A stretch of DNA of 42,250 nucleotides, from positions 266,069-308,318 of the forward strand of contig BFEA01000533.1 of the NCBI GenBank assembly GCA_003427395.1, in the 5' to 3' direction. Origin of the DNA: Chara braunii. Lineage: Eukaryota; Streptophyta; Charophyceae; Charales; Characeae. The notes under the pieces were generated by a model. The model made no database searches. It saw only the letters and a list, made by a program, of their open reading frames with translations, and was not told the origin of the DNA. The position numbers were made by a program, and so were the translations under genes. Position 1 is the stretch's first letter. Each line of letters begins with the position of its first letter. Positions 1 through 10,799 of this stretch are shown here, one piece after another.

Positions 1-257
1 CTCGGTCTTTGTGTTAGCCAGACCCCCACTGGCGGCCCCAACCCTATACCCTAACCATTAGGGGCAAGGGGCAACATGAAATCTCCCCTTCACAGAGAGA
101 GGAAAACTATGCTTGCAGGGGTCCCCTCTAGATAGTCTTAGGAGTAGGTAAGACAGAAGTTGAGAGAAGAATATAGACAGTTGTGATCACCCCCGAGAAA
201 AAAAAAAAAAAGGGAAGGCCGCTTCGGCGCTAATTCATGCGCTGATTCGTCTTGGTG
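1..257. other. Unassigned left edge with short A tract
   Basis: I see no credible coding frame here. A run of about 14 A's at 198-211 could be the tail of an older retroposed sequence whose body lies at or beyond the left edge, but nothing confirms this. The motif gcttcggcgc at about 221-230 resembles part of the strong hairpin just downstream. Confidence 0.4.
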
Positions 258-279
258 AAGCGCCGCTTCGGCGGCGCTT
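258..279. other. Perfect 9-bp hairpin with TTCG loop
   Basis: Stem aagcgccgc pairs perfectly with gcggcgctt around a TTCG tetraloop. As RNA this is a C(UUCG)G hairpin, one of the most stable small RNA folds known. It lies about 700 bases upstream of LINE ORF1 and could belong to the LINE 5' UTR, but the 5' limit of the LINE is not visible. Confidence 0.6.
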
Positions 280-975
280 AGCCTGAAACACGGATTAGGG
301 TCGTCCAGTGAAAGAACGCGTAAATTGTCACATGATATCTAGAAACCTTGTCAGACATAGCCAAGTCGCTACTTCATAACTCCTTCCCACAATAGGGATA
401 GGATGCTGGAGGGCGTCTTGGTATGGTCCCTCGTGGACTCCAGGTCCCCCTGCCCATCTTACGGATGAGATAGGGAGAACGGAGATCACGGAGGCAAGCG
501 GACAAGACCTAGGACTTTCGGTTGATGTCTGCGACATCCCCGAAATCTCCGTTCTCTTGACCGCTACAGGTGCGTATGGTCTGAGTCAACACGTACTTCG
601 GACTCCAAGTCAGAAGGAAGGCGGTAAAGGACAACCTGAAGATCTGCCAGTTTGGATGAGCTTTGAAGACGTTGGAATAGACTTCGGCTCTACACATGGA
701 TGGTGACGGGGGGATGACTATACGAGAGGTATAACTTTCTATTTCGATTCTCTACCCCCAGTTCTGGCCATATAGGAAGTTACGTATTTTGTGTTGGAAG
801 CCGATGTCTATTATTTTGGTCTATTATTTTGTTTATTTTTGCCTATTCGTTTCTACTTGTAGTGTTAGGAGCTGATCAGGATCGGCTGTGGGGTTTGGCT
901 ATGAGATTTGGTTTTCGACATTTTTAGGAAATTTGTTTCTACTCTTGTTAATCCTTTGGGGGACAGTTTCAAGCG
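280..975 (+). other. Putative LINE 5' untranslated region / unassigned
   Basis: No convincing gene. The stretch holds a 12-bp perfect inverted repeat (475-486 and 545-556) and becomes T-rich after about 780. The frame that becomes ORF1 is open from about 888, but with no ATG there. The segment is plausibly the LINE 5' UTR, since ORF1 follows directly, but no target-site duplication was found to fix the boundary. Confidence 0.3.
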
Positions 976-3564
976 ATGGCTTCTCTATCTCCCCCCCCCC
1001 CCCTGCTTTGTCATCCCCTCCTACCGAAGCAGACAAAGAGCGTATTTATGGTCTGTTGAAAGCGTGCTTTAATGATGGAATCTTGCCCAGTAAATTAGCT
1101 CCGAGTACTGTTACTTCGGGGGAAGACTTTGTCAGGGTGGAGGTGAATCCGGATCTGGTCCGGATCCAGGCCGAATGGCTGAGCAACCATGCTGTCTCAA
1201 TTTTCTTTGGGGACGAATCCTCCTCTCTGTCGCCTGAAGTCAAAAGTAGACTTATTCGAATATATGAAAACGGATGGGCTTCGACCGGAGAAATTGGTGG
1301 CCCCCCGAAGAGGGGCCTTCTTCGAAATGAGGGACGAAATTTAGCTTCATATGTTGCATCCGCCAAGGAAATCGCTGCATGGATGATTAAGAAAGGAGAA
1401 GATAAAATTGAGCTGGAGGACAAAGTAATCTATTCGGTTTCTTTTCGTCCTTGGATGACTGACAGGCAACTCTCCGAATGGAGAGAGGCCATGAAACAAA
1501 AGTTTTTTTGGATAAGATGTTTAGACGTTCCAGTTTCACTGTTGGGACCTCTGAACGGGGCGGTGGAGGATGCCTTTGGCCCAATCGTCAAAGAACACCC
1601 TCCATATAAGAACCGTTTGATTCCCGATCTTCGAGATATTCGCTTGGATTTGGTCCCTTCAGCAAAGCTGAGATATAGAAAACGTCTTATAGTGGACTTG
1701 GGAGACTGTGGCGAAGTTAATCTCTTAGTCCAGTGTGCATCCACGCCCTGGTGTTCGACTTTCCGCCGCCATTTTCACAGTGCATCTGACGATTGCTGTC
1801 CTGCAAATCTGCGAAAGAAAGACACCACTGAAAAGGAGAGAGTAAAGAGGCCGGGCCCTTCATACAAGCAAAAGTTGCTGGAAGGGAAAGAAAAGGAAGG
1901 GGGAAAGGGTACGGAAAAGGTGGGGGAGGATAAGGATAAAGAAAAGAACAAGGAGGTGGAGAAGGAAAAGGAGAAGGAGAAGGAAAAGGGAAAGGAAAAG
2001 GAGGGGGAGAAGGCAGGGAAGGAAGTACAGCCAGGGGGAGTGGAAAGGGAGAAAGGGAAAGGGGAAAGAAAAGAGAAGGAGAAAGGGGATGGGAAAGCAA
2101 GGGGAAAGGATGGAGGAAGGGAAAGAGTACAACCCAGAGGGGAAGGGGAAGGGGAAGAAATGGACCCAGAAAGCCCAGCAAGAGAAGGGGAAGGAAACCG
2201 AGCCCCTGTTGGGAGGTGTCGACGGCGGCAAACCTACGAAGGAAGCAGCCATAGAAGGGACAGACCCTCAGGCGCAGGGGGAAATGACTGTGGATATAGA
2301 CCATTCCGATATAATTCAGTATAAGGCTGATGAAGTCAAGATCCCCGGTGACAGTGAAGGCAATGAGACGAGACATCTTCAGAAACCTGAAGATGCCTCA
2401 GATATCCACGTTCCCCAGTCAGGGGGTAAGGATGTTTCCAACTCCCCTTTTTCCTTCGGGAGTGAAAAACTGAAGGAAAAAGTTGGAAAGAAACCTAAAT
2501 CCAAGGACCTATCTACGGAAGCCATCCCCTCTGATGTGGAGGTTCCTACCCCCCTATCTGACGATTCGGATCTGGAATCTGATTTCGAGGATAGGAAAGA
2601 GGAGGAAAGGCTTCCCCTGAATCTGGATTCTGACTCGGACCATCAATCGGAACCCGAAAGGGTCAATCCTCCAATGGATTTAGACTTTTCCTTTCCCGGT
2701 CTGTTCGAGGGACAGGAATTTTTAGATTTGCACAACAGGGAGGAGACATCAGCCTGCAAAAAGGTTAAGATTAACGAGGGCACATCATTCCCTAAAGCGG
2801 GCATTCGGAATGTGGAAGGTGAGCAGACTATGACGGCCGAGTCTCCCCTGCTCCCCAATCCCTCCAGGAAGAGAGGTCACGCGACAAGATCTGCAAAGAA
2901 AGCTCTCACCAGCGCAGAGCCAACGACCACTTTGAGCAAGGGAGACACGGACTCTGGTCCAGTTGATGAGTATGTAGTCCCACTGATATGTTTTGTCTCT
3001 CCGATGGGAATTATGATTATGACCAAGAAAAGAGCAGATGAATCCCTATTTATTCCAACAGTTCAGGTCACTTCCTCGCCCATTGACGAAAGACTTGTGA
3101 AGTTGGTTAATGATCAGATCTTAAACCGGCAAGGGAGGTGTGTGGTGCTTAATACCCCCCGAAGAGGTCGTCATGTTGCGACCCTATCGGGAGGTAAGAA
3201 AGCCTTGCTATATATTCCCTTCTTGGCCCTAAATACAATTTTGAGTACTTTCGAGAACTGTTGTTCGGTGGGGGGCTTTTGGCTCCCACTACATGACTTC
3301 CTATCTCAAAAGTGTGACCTGAGCTCCTCGGTCCACCTACCAGCTGGCCTCACGGCTAAAGAGCTGGTTAGATGGCTAAGGCATACAGATGCAATCGCTA
3401 CCCTATCGTCGGACCAGTACACCTCAATAGTTTCACAGTTGTGTACGCCGTGGATGGTTCCCAAGGTAGCAGACCCTCCGTCAGGAAGGGCTGAGGACCC
3501 ACTTGCCACAGACCGCATCCAAAAGAACAGCGGCACGAACCATTGTGATGGTTCTGCCTCCTAG
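976..3564 (+). pseudogene. LINE ORF1 protein, frame-disrupted
   Basis: This is the RNA-binding-type ORF1 of the LINE, split between two frames. The N-terminal part reads in one frame from about 1004 to the purine-rich tract near 1862-2170. The C-terminal part reads in another frame from there to TAG at 3562-3564, so one indel in the tract is inferred. The likely start is ATG 976, which has G at -3 and G at +4 but is out of frame with what follows. One extra base in the 13-C run at 991-1003 would join them. The N-terminal domain contains FRPWMT and KQKFFWIRCLDVP, resembling the DUF4283-type domain of plant LINE ORF1, followed by a degenerate Cys/His knuckle-like segment. The middle is a Lys/Glu/Gly low-complexity tract, then an acidic Ser/Asp-rich region and a C-terminal domain I do not recognise. 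The total of about 860 codons is long for a plant LINE ORF1. Confidence 0.75.
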
Positions 3565-6500
3565 AGTTCGCCCAGTAAGCTGGAATATGAAAGGACTTGG
3601 CGATACTACCGAGAGGCAGAAACGTCTGCGTCTTTTGGATTGGGTACATTCTGAGAATGTACAGATTCTGTGCCTGCAGGAAACTAAGATGAATATGGAC
3701 AAGATACACGAAGCCAGACATTGGTGGCATGGGCCCCAATTCTGGGCTCCAGCCGATGGGACTAAAGGAGGAACGACCATTTTGATACATACGGACCTGG
3801 ACTGTGTTATTTTAGATTCATACATAGACCCAGGGGGTCGTTGGACCTGGATTAAAATTATTTTAGATACAGAAGAGTGGGCGGTCATGTCTCTATACGC
3901 CCCGAATGATTATATTGTGAGAACTGATTTCTTTGAGTACTTACCGGCCTGGATTCCGGATACTGAGAATTTGGCAATCTGTGGCGATTGGAATACCACG
4001 TTAAATCCAGGGCTGGACTCGCCATCTGTGACCCCCCTGAGATCAGATAGCACCATGTTATCTTCCTTTTCGGACTCTCAGAGCCTAACAGACACATTCA
4101 GGGTCATGAACCTGGATGATCACGGTTTTACGTGGTATGGCCCTCGCCCAGATGACCCGTTTCCACAACCCAAACGTCATTTGGATTTTATAGCAGCAAG
4201 GGGAGTATTGTGGGACAGGTGTGTCTATGCAAACTATCAAGTGGCTTCTCTTTCTGACCATTATCCTGTGATGATAGACGTATTGTCTAGAGACCTGGTG
4301 CAGAAAGCTCGCCCCCCCTTTAGACTAAATGTTAATAATCTGAAAGATAAGGGGATTCCTCAATGGGTAGGCAGACAGATGACAGCATGGATGGACGCTA
4401 GAGATCTGTTCGGATCCGAAGAGGAATGGGCTGCAACAGGAATTGGGATTGTCAGGGAAACACTTATAGTTTTCTCTCGTATGAAAGCAGCGAATAGACG
4501 GTGGAAGGAGATAAAGGCACAGAAGGAAATTGAGGAGGCTGAAGCCCTGATGGGCCAAGACCCATTCGCGGAGTATTATTGGGGTGAAAGGAGAAAGAAT
4601 GCCCTCCTTCTGTTAGAAAAGCTGGATCTGCAGAGACAAACAAATTGGTTGGAATGGCTTAAACTGAGGGGCATTATTGGCTTTGATCGTATGACTAAGC
4701 TTTCTTTTAGAGCCTTGATCCTTCAGCAAGCCAAACCACTTGTCAGAGAGCTGTCCCACCCGTTCGATATCCAAGCAGCCATAGCCTCAGACACACTTAC
4801 AATGTGCTCATTTGCCCTAGATTATTTTCGGGACATAGTAGCAACAAGGAGACCATTTGACACCTTTAATACAGACATGTCGTTGGGTTCCCAGTTCTGG
4901 GACAGAACAAGCGCATGCATAAATACTAATACTAGGGACCGGTTGGATTCCCCCCTCACGGAGCAAGAACTCCACAGGGCAGTTAAGCAGATGGCCCTCG
5001 GGAAGTGCCCGGGGCTTGATGGCCTTCCTGTGGAGCTGTTTTTGAGTACTTGGGACGCGTTTGCCCCATTTCTGTGTCGTATTTTTAATACGGCCCTGGC
5101 TACGGGCTCCCTCCCGCGGAGTATGGTTAAAGGAGTAATATCCCTTCTATATAAAAAAGGGGATAAGAGGGAGGTCCGTAATTATAGGCCTATTTCAGTC
5201 TTAAATGTGGCTTACAAGATATTAGCCAAGGCCCTTGCAATACGGCTTGCTGCAGAACTCCCCCACCTGGTGGGGTGGGAACAAGGCGCGTTTGTAAAGG
5301 GTTGCTCAATTTTTTAGAACATTCTTACAACAGTACAAGCATTAGAGGTAATTGGAGCGGAAAAACGAGATGTGGCCGTACTGTTACTAGACATGGAAAA
5401 GGCCTATGATAAGGTGGGATGGGCCTTTGTATCTACCACCCTAGCCAAAATGGGTTTCGGCCCGGGCCTTTCCAACTGGATTAGAGCAATGTATCCCCAA
5501 GCCACGTCAGTGGTTATGGTGAACGGTCAACTCTCAGAGGAATTTCGGCTGACACGGTCTCTACGTCAGGGTTGCCGCCTGGCCCCCTTGCTGTTTGTCC
5601 TACAGTTAGAGGTGTTACTGGATAACATTAGGCATAATGATAATACACGGTGTCTACAGATTAATGACTCCCTCCATTGGAAAGCTGGGGCTCTCGCAGA
5701 TGATCTAACAATCGCATGCAAGAATGACCCCGCCTACTTGAATGAGCTTAAATTAGTTATAGATGAGTATTGTGTTCTTTCAGAGGCGTCCATCAACTGG
5801 TCGAAATCAGTCTACTTCCTACCTTCCCTATATGTTCCGAGGGCGGATTGGGGCCTGAGAAAGATCCCCACAGCAAACTCCGAAAGGTTTTTAGGAGTAC
5901 AGATCTCTTTTTCTGACTGTACTAAAGTTCAAGATCAGATATTGGCAGACAGAGTGATAGCAAGAATTCATTCATGGATTAAAAACTTCAAGTTGTCGCT
6001 TTTTGGAAGGGCTCTTGTCTTATCGCTGCGGCCCTTTCGATTTTATGGTTTCCTCTGTCAGTTTGTCTTCTGGGCGAAGAGGCTTATTCTGATATTAAAA
6101 AGGCTGCTGCCAGATATCTTTGGAAACCCTCAGCAGATGAAGACCAGGGTTTTATAACTAAAGTTGCTTGGGAAGCAGTGTCCCTGCCTCGCCATGAAGG
6201 GGGGCTGGGAATATTAGACCCTCAGACCCAAAACTGGGCTCTCCTTGTGAAATGGATCACTAAAGGAAATGTTTGATGATCCGTCGAAATTGTGGATCCG
6301 GTTTGCTGAATACATATTGAGTACCGAATGGTCTTTGGAGGAGCCGCACCAGATCTGGATCTGTAGTCTAGTTCCTTCCTTCTGCAATGGTAAGATCAAG
6401 TCTAGAGTCTGGCAGGGTATTTTTTTGGCTTGGAACAAATTGAGACCTGCACCAATTAAGGTCCCCACCACCAAAATGGAGATAGCAAACCAGTGCCTAT

Positions 6501-7790
6501 TTGACAACCCGCTGACTTGTCTCCCCTCAAAAGAGATGTTTTCGGCAGGAGGGGGTACTGGGAAATTTGGGAGAGCATGGATGGAGAGGGGGATTGTTCA
6601 GGTTAAGCATTTATGGGACGACGAGACAAATGATTGGAGTACAATGGAGCAGCTACGGCCTCGACTATCACGCCTTCGGAACGTGACGGCTAATTTGGCA
6701 CTGCTGCTATAAGCTCTCCCCTCACATTGGGCCATAACTCTGAAAAATACATCTGAAAACGTAGAAGGGACATGGCTAAGATCTGACGAGGATGTTTCCT
6801 GTGTCTGGAAAGTCTTAGGCCCTGATTTGGAGTCCAGGACCAGGCTGGAAGAATGGAGAATGGAGAATATCGGATTCCAGAAGGACATGCTAGTAAAGGG
6901 TCAGGAGACAACTGTAAGTGGTACGTTCGGGCTGGAGGAGGTTAAGAGTACAGGTGGATAACAAGACGGTTTCCTGTCTAGGTAATGCAGCGCAGTTCCG
7001 AATAGAGCCTTTGCTGCTAGGTTGGAAGGAGGGGGGCTCCGGCTCTGGACACCCGAAAGTGACAGCTTTAATAAACTACAAGGCAAAAACAGGGGCTGGT
7101 GTTATACGATCCCGAGCTGTTCGTACACCTACAAGGTTGGCCTCCGCTCGTTTTGTTAAACAGAAGGGACAGGAAGCTACACAACCAAATTGGCCCTCCT
7201 TGTGGCGGGTGCTTCAACGTATTCCATCTCAAAGGTCCGCGGCATTGCTGTGGATGCAATCGCTACAAGTGGTGCCAACCTCTCATTGGTTGGCCAACAG
7301 AGGTATGGAAACTGCGACGACATGCCAGCGCTGTAATTGGGGCTGGGAATCTAACGCCCTTTTGTGGACCCATTGTCCCCTTTCTGACGAGCTTTGGGAA
7401 TGGTGGCGGAAACACTGGAAAATATTTACAAAGAATAACTTCGACTGGAATGAGGATTGGATACTGTTTGGGCTGCTCCCAAACTTGTCCTTATCCTACG
7501 CTGAGGGCTGGGGGTATGTCGCCATGGTTTGCAGAGGGGTGGTGATGCAGGAAATATGGCGATCGAGAAACGCCCTGATCTTCAGAGGGGAGAAGCCTAA
7601 CGCTCAGTCATCACGTAATCAAATCTGTAAAAACCTACGGTTGATGATTTTGGCTGATTGGAAAGTGAGTTCCAGTCGCCAGGGCAGAGGGCGGCCTTGG
7701 TTTCTGAAAACCTGGGCCCGGGACAACCAATCGGCAGTGGTTTCCACAGAGGGTAAGATGAAGATTGCTAGGTGGTTGAAACCTCCTTGA
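3548..7790 (+). pseudogene. LINE ORF2: endonuclease / reverse transcriptase, multiply broken
   Basis: The start is ATG 3548 (G at -3 and +4), overlapping the ORF1 end by 17 nt. Residues 9-245 form an APE-type endonuclease: SWNMKGLG with catalytic Asn, QETK with Glu, YAPN, GDWN, RHLDFI and SDHYPV. The reverse transcriptase follows: GKCPGLDGLP, YRPISVLNVAYK, GAFVKG, motif A LLDMEKAYDKV, motif B RQGCRLAPLLF and motif C LADD. Motif C has Leu where F/Y is expected. The C-terminal part (codons starting near 6918) has a CQRC...HCP zinc knuckle of the zf-RVT type. Lesions are an in-frame TAG at 5315-5317, frameshifts near 6015-6030 and 6257-6272, an in-frame TAA at 6710-6712, and a frameshift between about 6900 and 6958. 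ORF2 would span about 1,400 codons, normal for L1 ORF2. Confidence 0.92.
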
Positions 7791-8111
7791 ACAAATTATG
7801 AGCCTTATAAATATTGGGGGCAGAGATGCCTGTTCCTTTTTTACAGAGTACAGTCTGACTATAAATGCAGTCCTTTTTTACGGAGCTTAATGGGCTACTT
7901 TTTTTGGGAAGTTCTTTTGTTTAAGTTCAGCATGGGACGCTGGACCCGGTTTCCAGCAGAGGTGATGTTTAAGCTAGTTCCTGGTAGTGAAAGCCTTGAT
8001 CTGAACTCGCAAGCGAAACTGGCTGAGGCTGCCAGGATAACTCCGGGTTGAATTGTGAGGTCCCCGGCCTCGTCCAGATGTTGTACTTTTGTAATGCAAT
8101 TTTATACTTTC

Positions 8112-8113
<2 letters not shown>
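7791..8113 (+). other. LINE 3' UTR
   Basis: Non-coding DNA from the ORF2 stop to the first A tract. It contains two short near-repeats of tccttttttac(a/g)gag (about 7835 and 7872) and ends with the 57-bp segment that recurs after the A tract. Confidence 0.7.
8016..8072 (+). repeat. LINE 3'-end 57-bp repeat, copy 1
   Basis: The segment from aaactggctgaggctgccag to ggcctcg recurs at 8176-8232 with two mismatches (g/t and t/a). It lies 41 bases before the first A tract, so it is part of the normal 3' UTR. Confidence 0.95.
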
Positions 8114-8157
<44 letters not shown>

Positions 8158-8178
8158 AAAAAAAAAAAAAAAAAAAAA
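8114..8178 (+). repeat. Long A tract (first LINE tail)
   Basis: About 63 A's interrupted by a single TT at 8156-8157. It is a typical poly(A) tail of a target-primed reverse transcription product and separates the two copies of the 57-bp 3'-UTR segment. Confidence 0.9.
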
Positions 8179-8232
8179 CTGGCTGATGCTGCCAGGATAA
8201 CTCCGGGTAGAATTGTGAGGTCCCCGGCCTCG
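8176..8232 (+). repeat. LINE 3'-end 57-bp repeat, copy 2
   Basis: Second copy of 8016-8072, 55 of 57 bases identical. It is followed by different downstream sequence with its own polyadenylation signal and A tract, so it is a second 3' end of the same LINE family rather than a simple tandem slip. Confidence 0.95.
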
Positions 8233-8245
8233 AGTCTATTATATT

Positions 8246-8283
8246 AATAAAGCCCAGGTTTTTATAGAAAAAAAAAAAAAAAA
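8246..8283 (+). promoter_or_regulatory. AATAAA signal and second A tract
   Basis: AATAAA at 8246-8251 lies 16 bases before 16 A's at 8268-8283. Spacing and order match a pol II polyadenylation site copied into DNA. Confidence 0.7.
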
Positions 8284-8507
8284 GTTGTGGGGACACCTTC
8301 CTCTCACATATGAAAGGAGTGTGAGACGTCTCTCATCATCATTTCACAAAACCAAGAGGGATCTGCAAGGCTCCAGGCCTCAGCGGCCCTTTTGAGCTGC
8401 TGGAAAAGAGGTCCAGGCTGCCCTAAGTGAAGGCCGCCCTGAGAAGATGTCACCGCCCCTAAGTGAAGGCCGACAGGGGTCTTTTGCTCTGCCTGGGCTC
8501 AGGCGCC

Positions 8508-8558
8508 AGCCCCTGTAACTAACCGAGTAGGCGCAGCCTCCCTGTTAGTTACACAGGC
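8508..8558. repeat. 16-bp inverted repeat hairpin
   Basis: agcccctgtaactaac at 8508-8523 pairs with gttagttacacaggct at 8543-8558, 14 of 16 bases, with a 19-base loop. It may be part of a larger foldback element. The nearby motif ccctaagtgaagg (twice, 8413-8475) is also found at about 35719. Confidence 0.55.
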
Positions 8559-8570
8559 TGGGACTTGAGA

Positions 8571-8657
8571 CTACCGTCTTCACCCGAATAGAAATCGCTG
8601 CATCTGGACCCAAAGTTGTGCCAAATACAGCTATAATGACCGGGCGTTCTACGGTAG
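8571..8657. mobile_element. Short foldback (MITE-like) element, deleted copy
   Basis: It starts ctaccgtcttcac and ends acggtag, with an internal stretch from ccaaatacagct to gggcgttct. The same parts appear in reverse orientation at 10800-10914. Aligned to that copy, this one lacks one block in each arm, which explains why its own arms pair poorly. It has no coding capacity. A second copy 2.2 kb away in the opposite orientation supports an element, not a chance hairpin. Confidence 0.6.
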
Positions 8658-9860
8658 GCACTGCTCCCTGGGTCTGGACTAGGCCTCCACTATTCCCAGC
8701 ACGTGCTGCTCCCCACAAATAACAAAAAAAAAAAAAAAAAAAAAAAAGAAGGGTGGCTGCCAAGACAAACACATTTGGGCAGATCGCTGCACCACGGTAG
8801 CGCTGTTACGCAGTAGCCAGGAGAGCTGCACATGGGCACGAGCGCAGCTGTGGTGGCTCTGAGCGAGTGCCAGCCATAGCTGTGCGCAGGAAGCAGCGCG
8901 GTGTAGAGCGTGGAGAGGTCGGGAAGAGGGAGGGCAGTGGGGACTGACAGTTCTTACCTGGTGTTGGCAGTGAAAGCGTGTGTGAGCAGAGACTTCAAGC
9001 AGCATTAGGCGAGACACACGGACAGAGAGTGAGGAGGTAGAAGCTGAGTGTGTGGAGTTAGCAGTCTAATGAGGATGCAGGTACGGGTTAAATTGTGGTT
9101 AGACTGCTCAATGACATGTGTGTTGGTTGCCTTAGGCTCTGCTTTGGGGGGGGCAAGGACCTGAGGTGTGATGGGTCCCGTTTGGGGGGAGGGTTGGCTT
9201 GGGACAAGCTCTGCTGGAGGATATCGGTGGGGAACCTACAGTAGGGGATCCCGGTAGGAGAGGTGTTAGTAGACAGACTCTGTTGGAGGAAATCGTTGGG
9301 GAACCTGCAGTAGGGGCTGTCTGAGGGGAATCCTCCAAGATAGGATGGTCTGGGTCCCATAAATTAGTTGCTGACTGTAGATAGGTACCTGTCGTGGGTT
9401 CGGAAACCGACCTCTACAACACCCTGGACTTTAACCACTAGTACCTCACCCAGTGTTGGGAAATTAGGGAAAACTGGCAGTTTTCCCAAACTCCTGAAAA
9501 TTCGGAGGCCGGGCCCGACAATGGCTGCCATTGATAAATCTGATCGGCGGCAGTCGTTTCATTTCGGCCATCGGAAAAGGTCGGAGGCCCACCCAAGGCC
9601 CGCTATTTTTCCACGCGGCAAAGGTACTAGTATACATAAAAAAGAAAAAAAAGGAAAAAAAAGGAAGTAGAGTACTGTACTAGGGCAGTCGCACTGCAGT
9701 AGGGGTATACTACATACGTTGTTGTTGCATTGATGACTGGAGGCGAAAAGTCTGGATTTCTTTATCGTAGACTTGAGCCCTGTTTCAGCGAATCAGCTTC
9801 TGTATTCCGCTTTCTTTCTTTTTTTTCTTTTCTTTTTTTTTTCTTTTTTTTTCCAACTCG
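8658..9860. other. Intergenic, no gene seen; local repeats
   Basis: Contains a 24-A run (8724-8747), an imperfect direct repeat of 40 bp (9208-9247 and 9277-9316, core ggggaacct(a/g)cagtagggg), a perfect palindrome gggaaaactg-g-cagttttccc (9467-9487), and a T-rich tract at 9820-9852. No coding frame here has features I can support. Confidence 0.5.
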
Positions 9861-10077
9861 GGGGCTAAGTCCCACATACACCGTTGAGCCAGTTCAACGT
9901 TGAACTAGCTCAACGTGTGTGACCCCACACGACGTCTGAGATGCATCCGGAGCTGCACATCCAGCGGTTGTTCCTAGGTGTATAAAATACCAAGACTTTC
10001 GTTTTTGTTTTTTGGTTCACGAAAGGTGCTAAAAAATCCCTCCGCCCGAATACAACGCCCCCCACCCTGCCCATATT

Positions 10078-10123
10078 CCGTTGAACTGCATACCCCACTT
10101 GGAGTGGGGTATGGGTTCAACGG
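10078..10123. repeat. Internal hairpin of the 9861-10572 element
   Basis: ccgttgaac..cataccccact pairs with agtggggtatg..ttcaacgg: arms of 22 bases with a mismatched dinucleotide and a minimal loop. The outer bases repeat the element's terminal motif. Confidence 0.75.
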
Positions 10124-10146
10124 TGCTTGTGCCATCATGAACTTCT

Positions 10147-10232
10147 GTGGGAGGACACTCTGACAGCCGTGGGAGGACACTCTGACATTCTGTGGGAGGA
10201 CACTCTGACATCCATGGGAGGACACTCTGACA
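10147..10232. repeat. 22-23-bp tandem repeat, four copies
   Basis: Unit gtgggaggacactctgacat starts at 10147, 10169, 10192 and 10214. The last unit runs into a small palindrome, acactctgacagagtgt. It lies inside the terminal-inverted-repeat element. Confidence 0.9.
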
Positions 10233-10799
10233 GAGTGTTCATGCTGTGTTTGGCTGTGCAGCCTCAAACTCGTTCCTGCGAAGGCACCAAGCCAAGAGTG
10301 CTGTCTACGTTCATTTCATGTTGTAGAGAGTCCCTGTCTCCCACGTTGCGTAGTATGCAGAGCCTTTCACTGAGGATTGTTGTATTTTTCATTTCACTTT
10401 TTATAAAATAGGGACAAAGATTTTAGTAGCATTCGGTTATTCATTGTTTTCTGGGAAATAGGGGGGGAAAAGATTTCATCAGCATTTGATTCTCCTTTTT
10501 TGCCTCAGTAGCAAAAACCGTGTCACACCGTTGCATTGAGCTAGTTCAACGGTGCATGTGGGACTTGGCCCCGGTCAATCATTCTCCGTATCGTTCCAAT
10601 CCTCTTAACGGATGTCCTGAAGGACTTCTGTTCCTTCTCGTACACCTGCCTTGCTAATTCTTCCTCGTCTTTTTTTTAACAGCATAAATGTCCTCCAGAG
10701 TGAGTGCAGCCAGTTTCTGAGTAGGCAGCACGGGGACGCTGCTCTGTTGCCACAGTTATCCGGACTCCCGCTGCCTTAGTGGCCATTATAGCCAAAATC

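Larger units (their letters stand above)
888..8283 (+). mobile_element. Decayed L1-like LINE (non-LTR retrotransposon)
   Basis: Order is ORF1, ORF2 (APE-type endonuclease, reverse transcriptase, C-terminal zinc knuckle), 3' UTR and poly(A), the layout of plant L1-clade LINEs. ORF1 and ORF2 overlap by 17 nt in different frames. The body ends at a long A tract (8114-8178), then a second partial copy of the 3' UTR, an AATAAA (8246-8251) and a second A tract (8268-8283). At least two frame lesions lie in ORF1 and five in ORF2, so this copy cannot make its own full-length proteins as assembled. The 5' end is unresolved; the given start is only the first position with an open ORF1 frame. No target-site duplication was found by eye. 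Confidence 0.93.
9861..10572. mobile_element. 0.7-kb element with terminal inverted repeats, non-autonomous
   Basis: The left end (9861-9898, ggggctaagtcccacataca...) is the inverse of the right end (about 10538-10572, ...gcatgtgggacttggcccc) over about 35 bp with few mismatches. Just inside the left end a near-perfect 34-bp palindrome (9882-9915) reuses the terminal cgttgag/ttcaac motif. A second hairpin with a 46-bp span at 10078-10123 again begins ccgttgaac and ends ttcaacgg. Four copies of a 22-23-bp repeat lie at 10147-10232. There is no transposase. No target-site duplication is clear. It reads as a foldback or MITE-type DNA element with subterminal repeats. Confidence 0.75.

Noticed and set aside
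1717-2376. Long minus-strand frames rich in Pro/Leu/Phe opposite LINE ORF1
   Set aside because: They are the complement of the polypurine tract in ORF1; composition alone keeps them open.
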